Source: SVTX01 sp045632305
Lineage (GTDB): Bacteria > Bacillota > Clostridia > Oscillospirales > CAG-272
Length of the DNA stretch: 64,000 nt
NCBI GenBank assembly: GCA_045632305.1
Contig: JAZQWL010000032.1
Span: forward strand, 62,001-126,000
Direction of reading: 5' to 3'
The notes under the pieces were generated by a model. The model was given only the letters and a program-made list of their open reading frames with translations, had not been told where the DNA came from and did no database searches. Positions within the stretch are counted from its first letter, which is position 1; every line of letters begins with the position of its first letter. The translations under genes and the position numbers were made by a program. Of this stretch, positions 15,291 to 24,500 are shown piece after piece.

Positions 15291-17948
15291 TTACTCCTTA
15301 TATCTTCCTGCGATCTTGTAACGGTATGCGAGATTATAGATGGCGAACGGCTTCATAAACTCATCGGAATATATGAAATACTGCTTTTCTACCCATTTCT
15401 TTTCCTTTTCGCGTACCGTCGAAAGCCCATGATCCTGGGTATTAAAGGTAAGATCCGCAAAATCAAACGCACCGAATGAAAATCTTCCCGTATTTACACG
15501 GGAAATCTGCTCATACGGCTTTTTGTTTGTCCTGACCTTTATCTTCAGCGCCGACGAATCAAGCGTTTTCGTCTTAATAACCGTCGATTTCTTGACGGTG
15601 CTCTTGGTAAGATGCGGTATGTCGCAATCGTCCATTTTTGTGGCGCATCCCGAAAAGATCGTGCGGCCGTTAAAGGTATAATACTCGGCAGGAATCTCAC
15701 CGTTTTCGCCGCGCTTATCGAAATTGAAGACAAACATACCTCGTCCTGATGCAAAATACAAGTTGTCGTCAATGGCCTTCAAAAAATGCGCAGGATCGAA
15801 CACTCCTCCAACCTTAGCTCCTGTCGGTTCACAATAAAGCGCTTCGTATCCAATAAGCTCGCCCGATAAATAGTCGTATACCTCGTGAACATTATAAATG
15901 ACACGCTCTCTTACAATTTCGCCGTTCTCTTCATATTCCACAAACGCTTCATATACATCCGCATGGAAAGACGGTCCATACTGCGTGTTGATCTCTTTGT
16001 TAACGACCTTTCCTCTCAAATCAAGAGTCTCGTACAGCTCATAATCAAACACCGCATTGGCGATTCTTATTGGAATAGACAGGGGTTTTCCATTCGGCTC
16101 CTCACAAGCGCAGCTGCCAATCGGCAACTTGCACGTGGCACATACAGAAACGTTCTTGCCCTTAAGATACTCAGGCATTCTCGAAGAATAAACATACTCC
16201 GCCGCCTGATTTAAATACTCCCCGATTTCCTCAAGGTAATACCACTCATATTGCATAACGCCGCTCTCGTGAACATATCGCTGGCGGCTGTCTGCCATAA
16301 ATATCTTACCGTCAATCAAAAGAAGAAGATATCCATTCCACACCTGCAGCTGAGCGCCTGAAAGATCTAAATTTGTAAGCTTAGCATCAACAAGACTTGA
16401 ACGGTGCTCAATTGCCCTCTCGTTTCTCGTGGAGAGCTGACCGATTCCCTCAAGGCCGAGCTTCGAGATGAACACGGGATCATCAAGGAAATTAGCGCAA
16501 GTGCCTACGCATCCAATGCCCGGAAGCCCGGAGGCGGCGGGGTAATGCTTAGGTTGAATATCGTTTCCTGTTAACTGCGGTGTGTGATAATAAATGGCGC
16601 CCCCTTCCTGAGAATCGGCCTTAAGAACCACCAAGGTGTTTGCCACTGGGAGCATGCCTGTTACTGGAACAATTCCCGTACCATCCTGGCTATAATTAAG
16701 CATTCCAAAATACGTAGGATCAATATATCCTGTTTCGGAATTATTCTCACAATAAAAAATGTGATTAGGTCTGTCCGGGTTTCCTGAAAAAAACACTCTG
16801 TTGTCAAACACACATGCGAGTGTACAACGAGTAATGTGCGTTGACAAATCAACCTCCTCAAACACACCTGTAGCCCCACGCACCTCGGTTTTAAAAGTCT
16901 TTTTTCCTGTAATTACTACGCCGGCATGACCCTCGGGAAACCCTTCATCCTCGGGCTTTTTGGGAGCCGTGGTAAATGTCACAGATCCTTCGGCAAGATC
17001 AACCGTATATTCCGATGTCTGGATCATTTTCCCATACACCTCTACAGGATAAATTCTTTCCAGCCCTTTTTCATTGAGATAATACTTCAAGGTTGCTCCG
17101 TCAGCAACAAATGTATTCTTAAACTTGGGCTGAAGAATATTTCTTTGCTCGTATTCCTCTCCGGCATCCGATATTTCCGTCTCTCCAGGAACAATTTTCC
17201 TATAAGTTGTAGGAATATATGCTATATCAAGTACATTTTGAACAGAGACACCGTTATACACCAGATAGTTTTTCCCGTCGAGCAAATACAGCTTATTATT
17301 AAATACAAACGACGTTGATTTCTGTTCGTTCATATCGTCGAAAAGTGGACTATTCAACCAACCTTCATGATATGACAGCCCGATTGTGTCCCCTTCCGAC
17401 AGATCTCCTGCGGAAATCACTAAATTCTTAGTAGATGTATTATACGACCAGGTGCCAGATACAAGCATTTCACCGTCAGACTTTTGAACTGCGAGAACAT
17501 TATGTACACCCTCGTCAAGCACAATTTCAAACGTCTTAGTCCCGTTTGTGTTTGCACTCTCCCGAGGAAGATTTAGACTCTTCTGAAGTTCTACCCCCAT
17601 TGTTTTCGGGTAGTTGTCCCAAAGATAAAGCTTGTTGCCCATGTGAATAAGAACAGATGTTTTTAATTTTCCACGCCAATCCAACTTAACTTCGTGAACA
17701 CCGTAAATAGGATTGGTTGCGAGGTTTCCAGAATACCTGGGAAACTCTACAACCTTTCTGAACCCGGGTATCGTCTCTATTGCCTGACCCTGCGCCGACT
17801 GATAATCCTTATACATGTTGACAAGGTATGCAAATCGGCGCTTGTCGACCTGGGTGTGATCACTCGAAAAGTCTACCCCTCGGAAATTTCCGTAATAAGC
17901 ATTGTACTGATCGCCGTCGCCTATAAGATTTTTCTTTTCTCTTCCCAT
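15291..17948 (-). CDS. Tail nozzle/stopper-like virion protein
   Basis: An 885-residue beta-rich protein. It starts with the block NAYYGNFRGVDFSSDHTQV and KRRFAYLVNMYKDYQS plus IETIPGFRKV, a pattern seen in short-tailed phage stopper/nozzle proteins. An NGTKTFEIVLDEG...VTFTTAP segment recurs as internal strand repeats. At about 600-615 there is a cysteine knuckle, CATCKLPIGSCAC. I chose the ATG at 17948 (GGTGGTG upstream); an in-frame GTG lies 12 nt earlier. It follows the adaptor gene by 5 nt. Confidence 0.6.
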   Translation of the reverse strand: MGREKKNLIGDGDQYNAYYGNFRGVDFSSDHTQVDKRRFAYLVNMYKDYQSAQGQAIETIPGFRKVVEFPRYSGNLATNPIYGVHEVKLDWRGKLKTSVLIHMGNKLYLWDNYPKTMGVELQKSLNLPRESANTNGTKTFEIVLDEGVHNVLAVQKSDGEMLVSGTWSYNTSTKNLVISAGDLSEGDTIGLSYHEGWLNSPLFDDMNEQKSTSFVFNNKLYLLDGKNYLVYNGVSVQNVLDIAYIPTTYRKIVPGETEISDAGEEYEQRNILQPKFKNTFVADGATLKYYLNEKGLERIYPVEVYGKMIQTSEYTVDLAEGSVTFTTAPKKPEDEGFPEGHAGVVITGKKTFKTEVRGATGVFEEVDLSTHITRCTLACVFDNRVFFSGNPDRPNHIFYCENNSETGYIDPTYFGMLNYSQDGTGIVPVTGMLPVANTLVVLKADSQEGGAIYYHTPQLTGNDIQPKHYPAASGLPGIGCVGTCANFLDDPVFISKLGLEGIGQLSTRNERAIEHRSSLVDAKLTNLDLSGAQLQVWNGYLLLLIDGKIFMADSRQRYVHESGVMQYEWYYLEEIGEYLNQAAEYVYSSRMPEYLKGKNVSVCATCKLPIGSCACEEPNGKPLSIPIRIANAVFDYELYETLDLRGKVVNKEINTQYGPSFHADVYEAFVEYEENGEIVRERVIYNVHEVYDYLSGELIGYEALYCEPTGAKVGGVFDPAHFLKAIDDNLYFASGRGMFVFNFDKRGENGEIPAEYYTFNGRTIFSGCATKMDDCDIPHLTKSTVKKSTVIKTKTLDSSALKIKVRTNKKPYEQISRVNTGRFSFGAFDFADLTFNTQDHGLSTVREKEKKWVEKQYFIYSDEFMKPFAIYNLAYRYKIAGRYKE

Positions 17949-17953
17949 AGATA

Positions 17954-18874
17954 TCACCACCCGTCGGAGATTCTGTACGTCACAGGCGCAAGCTTCTTGA
18001 TCCTACGTTCGATCTCGACCGCACGCTCCCCGTAAAGAGAGAGATAATAGCTCGCCATCGAGGGCTCGTCCTCAAGCCACACAAAAGAGGCAATCAGAAG
18101 CGGAAGCAATGTGCAAAGCTCCTCGTCAAGATCTATCACCGTATCGTCACTCGCAGCATCATTTTCAGCATTTAACGACGCGGGCTTTCGCCTATAATGC
18201 ACCTTATAGCAACCGCGCATTGAATACGGCAAAAGAATGATACTGCCGTTCTCAACGTCGTATTTGCCGCAAAGTCGCTTATTATTTTCATCCTCCGAAA
18301 TGGGAGGAGAATCGAGAGAAAGGAAATCAGGAACGAGAGCCGCAACGTCATATCTCGTATATGGTTCAAATGCCGGGATGTCCTCCTCGCGGCTCGAATA
18401 AAGATCTCTGTAGATCGCAACGTTCTTTACCGAATAGAGATATTCACCGGCAAAAACAAGCCGCACGCGGCCGCTGACAAACTCTCCATCCTTCTTTATA
18501 AACCCTCTGTAAGGGATAAATCTGCGATTAGACGAAAGCTCGATAGCGCCGATGGTTATCCATTCACCGTTCTGAGGATCATCGTCCCAAAGCTCAATGT
18601 ATACGATACCGTCCCCGTCCGCCTCAAAATAAAATGCCCTTGCGTCTGCGGCATCAAATATAAGATCTTCCGAACGCTCGATCGGTGAGAAGGTGTTCGC
18701 CATAACGAGATTCACCATTGGCTTATGATTAATAACGTACGTGCTCATAGCAGGGCGTATCGCGCTTACCTGCATGATCGCCCTGTTTGCCGCAAAATAA
18801 AATCTTTCGTCATCTTCGAGGTTGCTCTCAAAGCCGAGCTGAGAGACCTGGTTATAAAGTTCAGATACTCTCAT
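17954..18874 (-). CDS. Head-tail adaptor (connector)-like protein
   Basis: 306 residues. An N-terminal helical segment (VSELYNQVSQLGFESNLEDDERFYFAANRAIMQV) and a C-terminal helical segment (LDEELCTLLPLLIASFVWLEDEPSMASYYLSLYGERAVEIERRIKK, in part) enclose a beta-rich insert. Helices at both ends around a variable domain and the place between capsid and nozzle match podovirus adaptor proteins. The assignment is positional and structural, not by a strong motif. Confidence 0.55.
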   Translation of the reverse strand: MRVSELYNQVSQLGFESNLEDDERFYFAANRAIMQVSAIRPAMSTYVINHKPMVNLVMANTFSPIERSEDLIFDAADARAFYFEADGDGIVYIELWDDDPQNGEWITIGAIELSSNRRFIPYRGFIKKDGEFVSGRVRLVFAGEYLYSVKNVAIYRDLYSSREEDIPAFEPYTRYDVAALVPDFLSLDSPPISEDENNKRLCGKYDVENGSIILLPYSMRGCYKVHYRRKPASLNAENDAASDDTVIDLDEELCTLLPLLIASFVWLEDEPSMASYYLSLYGERAVEIERRIKKLAPVTYRISDGW

Positions 18875-18887
18875 ACCGCCCTCCTAT

Positions 18888-19934
18888 TTAAGCGATCGCG
18901 TCTGCGTTTGCTACAGCGCTCTCAGAATTAACTGCGCGAAGGATATGCTTCCAGGTTGTGAAGCCGACGCCGAAACGGCAGTAACCATTCCAGTAATAAT
19001 TTCTGTTGTGGTCGTCAACGCCGCTTGTAATATCAAGCTTTACACGGTTGAAGAACATGTTACCAAGGAGGTTCTCGTTTGCCTCGGAGGACATAACCAT
19101 GATCTCGTCCTTGTCGGATTCCCAGTAATCAAGAACTACGAGAGTCCAGTTACCGTACTGGGTATTGATGTCATTGTAATTGGAGCCCGCAACTCTCTCG
19201 GTACCGATAACCGCCTTAGCCATAAGCTCAAGATCGGGACGGTTACAAGGAATAACGAGCGTGTCTGCAGTATAACCGAGAACATCGCCGTTTTCATCCT
19301 TGAAGTTACGAAGCTTGTTTGCAAGAAGCGCAAGCGTCTTCTGGAATGTATCAACGTCAGCAGTAATATCACCGTAGAAGTAATTGGACTGTGTCTGGCC
19401 CGCCATCTTGTCCGTGAAATATGTATGCTTGTTGTGGAAGAGAGGAAGCTTGTCGCCGGTTGTAAGATCTACCGTAGACTTATTGAATGTAAAGCTTGCA
19501 CCCGTCGCGTTGATAAGCGCCTGCGCTGCGAGCTTGATCTTCGTCTTGTAGTACGCTCTCACGAACTTCTTGGGCTTGTTCTTCATGTTTGCACCGATAC
19601 CGAACTTTGCGTCCTCTGCCATTTCGCGTGTAATCTTGAATTCCTTTGCGAATGTAATGTGAGAGATTGTCTTGTCGTATGTCTTCTGAACTGTGTCGTC
19701 TTCAGCGTTCTCGCCCTCACCCTTTGTCATGAAGGTATCGAAGTCGGATTCGCCCATGATCGTTTCTGCGTAACGGTTAGACTTTTCAACGTTGAAGAGA
19801 ACGTCAAGAATAGTCTTTTCCTTCTCGCAAAGATTAGATTCGTTTTCGATGAGCGCCTTGATGGGATGCTCAAACTTGCCAAACATCGGGTCGTTCTTGC
19901 CCGACATCTTGCTGTAGATAATGTTTTCTGCCAT
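18888..19934 (-). CDS. Major capsid protein (HK97-fold, gpT-like)
   Basis: 348 residues, following the scaffold. The extended N-arm, the helix with FAKEFKITREMAEDAKFG and KPKKFVRAYYKTKIKLAAQALINA, and the C-terminal P/A-domain strands (GYTADTLVIPCNRPDLELMAKAVIG, WTLVVLDYWESDKDEIMVM) match Mu gpT/HK97-type capsid subunits. GLTTWK-like FGVGFTTWKHILRA near the end is typical of the last A-domain strand. It is codon-biased and lacks rare-codon runs, as expected for an abundant protein. Confidence 0.8.
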   Translation of the reverse strand: MAENIIYSKMSGKNDPMFGKFEHPIKALIENESNLCEKEKTILDVLFNVEKSNRYAETIMGESDFDTFMTKGEGENAEDDTVQKTYDKTISHITFAKEFKITREMAEDAKFGIGANMKNKPKKFVRAYYKTKIKLAAQALINATGASFTFNKSTVDLTTGDKLPLFHNKHTYFTDKMAGQTQSNYFYGDITADVDTFQKTLALLANKLRNFKDENGDVLGYTADTLVIPCNRPDLELMAKAVIGTERVAGSNYNDINTQYGNWTLVVLDYWESDKDEIMVMSSEANENLLGNMFFNRVKLDITSGVDDHNRNYYWNGYCRFGVGFTTWKHILRAVNSESAVANADAIA

Positions 19935-19955
19935 TTCACTTTTCTCCTTTTACTT

Positions 19956-20867
19956 TTAATTGGCTGTTTTTTTATACAAGGCCTGTATTTCCTTGTCGCT
20001 TTTATCAGGGAAGATCTCTCTCCAATACGTCAGATCCGCCTTGCTCATGTTTACGGAATTATCCTTTGAGCCCTTCGGAACTGTAGAACGGAGATGACTC
20101 TTCGACTCATGCTGCGCTTTTTTCTTTACCGCGGTTGCTACGGTGTTTCTTATGCCATCGGGATTTGCCGCGGCATAAGCTTCTTTTGCGGAAAAGCCGG
20201 CATCACGTGCACGCGCAAATTTTACAAGCACGTCGCGCGGAAGCTCGCGTACGTCGCTATATTGCTTTGTCTCCGGGTATGCCGCATGAAGCTCTGCTAT
20301 GTCTGCGCGCGCAGTATCCTCAAAGGCCTGTCTTTTTACGCGCTCCTGTTCTGCTTCCTCTGCCTTCTTTTTGGCATAATCCTCGAGAGAAGACCCCTCT
20401 GCCTCTGCAGCGATCGACATCAATCCCTCGACAACATCGTCGTCCTTGACATTGACGCCCATCTTGGCAAGCGTTTCCTTGCCCTGGGCCTTAATTCTTC
20501 TCAATTCCGCCTCAAGCTGAGCTATACGAACGTCCTTGGAATCAGAAGTATCCTTCGGTTCCTCGGGCTCCTCCCCGTCCGTATTTTCGGCGTCGGTGTC
20601 AGACTCGTCTACATCACTGTCCTCGTCTTCATCCTCGCCCCCGCTCGATTCTTCCCCGCCGTCGGATTCTCCGTCATCATCGTTGTCCCCGAACTCTTCG
20701 GTAAGGTAATCATCCTCACCTTCATCGAAAACAACGTCGGGGATTATAATGTTCCCGTCCTCGTCGTACTCGAACTCGTCCTCCTCTTCAGACTCATCAT
20801 CAGTCTGACTGTCGGCGTCTTCAAGATCGTCGAGATCTTCATCGAGCATTGCTGCTTCAATTTCCAT
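19956..20867 (-). CDS. Capsid scaffolding protein
   Basis: 303 residues. The first about 120 are extremely acidic (runs of D and E, e.g. EESSGGEDEDEDSD). A coiled coil follows (about 128-150, VRIAQLEAELRRIKAQ), then a helical, positively charged C-terminus ending in the capsid-interacting type LTYWREIFPDKSDKEIQALYKK. An acidic N-part, coiled coil and basic tail directly before the capsid gene is the scaffold pattern. GGAGG upstream supports the ATG at 20867 over a start 45 nt earlier. Confidence 0.7.
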   Translation of the reverse strand: MEIEAAMLDEDLDDLEDADSQTDDESEEEDEFEYDEDGNIIIPDVVFDEGEDDYLTEEFGDNDDDGESDGGEESSGGEDEDEDSDVDESDTDAENTDGEEPEEPKDTSDSKDVRIAQLEAELRRIKAQGKETLAKMGVNVKDDDVVEGLMSIAAEAEGSSLEDYAKKKAEEAEQERVKRQAFEDTARADIAELHAAYPETKQYSDVRELPRDVLVKFARARDAGFSAKEAYAAANPDGIRNTVATAVKKKAQHESKSHLRSTVPKGSKDNSVNMSKADLTYWREIFPDKSDKEIQALYKKTAN

Positions 20868-20921
20868 TTTTCTTTCCTCCGTTTTTTTCTCTGTACCTTG
20901 TGCTATACGCACAATAGTTTT

Positions 20922-21041
20922 TTACTTACCGCCTCTGAGGTCGTCACCCTTGACCACATCTGCCTTAGGCGAATTCTTTACGCTGTTAGGCGCCTTGATA
21001 ACGCCGCCTTCATTGGTGGCGAATCTGTTATTCTTCGACAT
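20922..21041 (-). CDS. Small prophage protein heading the capsid operon
   Basis: 39 residues starting MSKNNRFATNEGG and ending GDDLRGGK, mostly disordered and basic. It has a strong ribosome site (AGAAGGAGG, 8 nt upstream) and is the first gene after the leader terminator at 21072-21121. No family is recognised. The strong translation signal and its place before scaffold and capsid support a real minor virion or assembly peptide. Confidence 0.6.
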   Translation of the reverse strand: MSKNNRFATNEGGVIKAPNSVKNSPKADVVKGDDLRGGK

Positions 21042-21071
21042 AGCCCCTACCTCCTTCTGCAAGATTTATAT

Positions 21072-21121
21072 AAAAAACAGAGCCACGCACACGGAAACTG
21101 TCTTCCGATAACGTGGCTCTG
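21072..21121 (-). terminator. Leader terminator upstream of the scaffold-capsid genes
   Basis: CAGAGCCACG and CGTGGCTCTG form a perfect 10-bp stem followed by TTTTTT on the minus strand. Thirty-six nt separate the stem from the start codon at 21041. This matches the geometry of the hairpin before the small terminase gene. Read-through must be regulated or partial for capsid to be made. Confidence 0.85.
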
Positions 21122-21145
21122 TCTCTTGGACTCTGGCCTGATGCT

Positions 21146-21331
21146 TTATTTTTCACTTGAACGTTCTCCGTTGGCAACAACCTCCCACAGCATGCTGCAT
21201 CTTCGGCACTTAAAGGTAAGCCCAACAATAAAACTTTCCTTCCTTACGCCTACGCCGCGCACGCGCTCGTTACAATGTGGGCAGATGAGCTTCGTTATAT
21301 TCGCCCCCTCTGCGGGAATTATCTTAAGCAT
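21146..21331 (-). CDS. Small zinc-ribbon protein (Com-like)
   Basis: 61 residues, MLKIIPAEGANITKLICPHC..., with CPHC and CRRC knuckles about 22 residues apart. This is the layout of Com-type zinc-ribbon regulators known beside Mu-like genes. GGAGG 8 nt upstream fixes the ATG at 21331; an in-frame TTG overlaps that ribosome site. It is the only gene between the late promoter at 21371-21411 and the leader terminator, so a regulatory role in late expression is possible. Confidence 0.6.
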   Translation of the reverse strand: MLKIIPAEGANITKLICPHCNERVRGVGVRKESFIVGLTFKCRRCSMLWEVVANGERSSEK

Positions 21332-21370
21332 TGTTAGATCCTCCAAAATAAAGATTTCCTCTACAAGATA

Positions 21371-21411
21371 TATAATAACATAGTTAAAACCTCAAATTGT
21401 CGCAACTTATT
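21371..21411 (-). promoter_or_regulatory. Putative late promoter A
   Basis: Minus strand: AATAAGTTGCGACAA, 19 bp, TATTATA. The same 15-bp block, spacing and -10-like box recur at 36200-36240. The distance is too long for a standard -35/-10 pair, which suggests activation by a phage protein. Predicted transcripts start about 30 nt before the zinc-ribbon gene. Confidence 0.7.
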
Positions 21412-21473
21412 GCAGTTTTTTGTAATATTTGTGCATTTTAATGAACAACTCAAATAATTTTGCAACAAATGAA

Positions 21474-21507
21474 ATGCCGAGGTACCCCGTTTGAGATCTC
21501 TCGGCAT
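21474..21507 (-). terminator. Hairpin after the giant polyvalent gene
   Basis: ATGCCGAG and CTCGGCAT form an 8-bp stem with an 18-nt loop, 6 nt after the stop at 21513. The following TTCATTTG is a weak T-tract, so termination may be incomplete. Confidence 0.55.
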
Positions 21508-21512
21508 AAATA

Positions 21513-24500
21513 CTATTTACTAAGCATAATCTTACCGTTTTGCACCGTAAATCCGCACAATTCGGCAAGTCGCGCTCGTTTCTCCTTGCTGATCTTAAGA
21601 GAAAGTATGTAACGAAGCAGAAGCTGATTTGCACGTGCGGCGCTAACACCCGGTATATCACCATCTTTGATAGTGTACCCCTGCGCGCAGATAAGCAAAA
21701 GCTTCTCTGCGGGAGTGAGATCGATCTTGTTGATAGCCGCAACGACCTTGGCCCTCTTGCTGCCGGCAACCGCCTTACCGTCTCTTCCTATATCGCTCTC
21801 GAAGCCCTTTGTCAGCGCGCGTACTACGGCAATCTTGTTAATACCGATTGCCTCGCAAAGCAAAACGGTGTTGCCATTATCTGCACCGAGGACCAAGCTC
21901 TCCGCTACGTCCTCGATAAGATCCTCCGCATAATCCATAGCGAGATCCTTTTGCTCAGCATTAAGCAAACTGAAGCCCTTCGCATTCGTGATCTGCGCAG
22001 CATCCTTTGCGAGCTTCTCACGCGTCTGCTCAAGCGCCACCTTCTGCTCCTCAGAGAGAGTGTACATCTGATCCCCGACAAATACCGTATATCCTGCATC
22101 CTCAAGATCTCTCTTGATAGCAAGATATTCGCTTGTAGCCGCCCTGACAATAAATCTTCTCTCGAACTTACCTTCGTTCGCAATCTCGGTTATAATACTC
22201 TGATACGTCTTCGCATCCCCCTCAAGCTTCGCCTTAGCGGCGGCCTCGATTCGAGGATCGTTATCACGGAGCGCAGTCCTGAGCGCCGTATCTGCGGAAG
22301 AATCGTCCTTATATCTGCCGCGTACTCTGTTGTAGTGCTTCGTATCGCCCTTTATAATAGCTTTATACATCTCGTCACCGTTAGTAATATCGTTGTCGAT
22401 GATCTTGCTGATTATAAGCCCGTCAAAGCCCTCCTTTACCGCATATCCGAAGCCCGCAGCAGTCGCCTTCTCCCCTGATACAACTCCGCGAACAACGTTT
22501 ACCAAGCCCCTCGCATCACGAAGGACGTTTCGAAGCGGTATGCCAAACAAAGAAGCAAACGTTCCGCTGAAATCATAGATTTTCTCTCCCCACGTTTTAT
22601 TTTCGGAGGATAGCCCGGATATTGCGTTATAAAGATCCGCAAACACCGCCATGTCGGTTCTTTCAATGTCATAGCCCTGGCATATCGAATAGATATCCTT
22701 GAGGAACGGGAACCACGTCATGGGATTCATCTGCTCCAAATTCTTGCTTATAAACGAGGTTGCGTACTTTTCAAAATACGTCTTATCCTCGTCATCATCA
22801 CGCGCCGCATATACGAAAGATGACAGGAACGCATTCATAATAGATGCCACAAGAATAGATCCGAGGACCGCGCCGAGCTTCTTTTTCTGTCCCCTTGAGA
22901 ACTGAACGGCCGCGAGGATAACTTCACTTGCGATCGTCGTGGGCTCTGCCATAAATGCGGTCGCCATCTTCCATCCGGTATCCTTAGAGCGCATAAGCTC
23001 GCTTCGTGAAAGCGTGGAGTCGTAAACCTGAGTTTTTGTTATTACCTCAGTAAAGCGCTCCCCGGCAAGAGTGAGAAGCTCTTCCGAGTCTATCTTAAGC
23101 TCGGGATGCTTGTCCGCCTGCTCACGCTTACACGCCTCAAATATCTGTATCCACGTAAGTTTGTCCGCCTCGGACGCTAAGAATCCATAAGTGCTCTCTC
23201 GGTAATCCTTATCCTTAAAGAAGCCCTTGAGCTTTTCCTTTGCGCCCTTGTATTCATTCGCGGTAATATAAGCACCGAGCGTCTGGCCCGTACCGGTGTC
23301 AAAGCCGCCGATTTCCTTTATGATGGCCACAGGCGCGTATTTCTTGACTTGTTCCCAACGCTCACCGCTTTTATTAAGCTTAGGGATCGCCGCAAAATAC
23401 TTGGGATTTATCATAGAGAACGCGCGCGCTATCGACGAGGGCTGTTGTGCTACAACCGAAAGCGACATTGCGACCGCGCTCTTCTTGTACTTGCTGATAA
23501 GCTTATCAAGTGTCTGAGAGGGCGCCGCGCTTACCGCGCCGCCGTTAAGATCTCGCAGGAGCTGTTCGATATACCTGATCGGAACGGTGCCGTATCTTGA
23601 CCGTATAACCTCTTTCACGGAATCGTATTTGTTGATGTCAGCATTTGCCTTACCGTCAACGACGTCCGCGTCAAGCCCGAAGGAATTGCGGTAATTAAGC
23701 AGCGCATTCATGTCCTCCATGGGAAGCGTCATACCGTGATAAAGTGCCATATCGTTGACGTGACGCTTCCATACGTCCATAAAGTCCATCAGCACGAGAG
23801 GATTCTTAGCGTCGGGGGTCAACTTCTTTGTCATTCCCTTGTTTTTTATCTTGGGATCTCCCGTCTTGCCCGTCTGCGAATCAAGAAATTCGCTCGCTAC
23901 GATCATAGGAAGATAGAACTCGTCGTTAAAGAGCTTAATTCCGTGCAGCTGCAACGATACCTCGTTGCCCTTTTCTGCAAGGTTCTTTGAGAGGTATTTC
24001 TGCATATCCTCAACGAAGCCAATCTGTTCGTCAGTCAGACCGAGAGCTGAAGCCATCTTCATAATGGTTATCTCGTCCACCGTATAACGTTCAGAATCCG
24101 CTACAAGACGCCCAAGCGTCAAACCCTTTCCCTTATCGTTCTTACCCTTGTAAGTCGCATCAGGATCGAATATAAAGCCGCCGTTCTTTAAGTGGTCGTG
24201 AGAGGCTTTGCGTCGACTGTATGCATATAGCGACATCTTCTGACCGAGCGTGAGCTGCACCTTTCTGCCGCCGATCTCGACCGTGTCTCTCGTATCCATG
24301 TCCCAACCGCGGAAACCGTATTTGTCTGCAACAGACCTAAAATACTCGCCCGCCTCAACGCCGTCACGTGCCCAAACATCCTCGCCGGCACGGAGATTTA
24401 AAAATGCTTGATTGAGCGTGTCAGAGCCCAAAATCTCAAAGAAATGTAGTGGCTTTAAGCTCTTCCATATCAAACTGTTATCTCTGAAGGCGGCCTGTCC

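Noticed and set aside
20094..21383. Long plus-strand open frame opposite the scaffold gene
   Set aside because: Its length comes from the repetitive acidic codons of the scaffold. It crosses two terminators and has no ribosome site.
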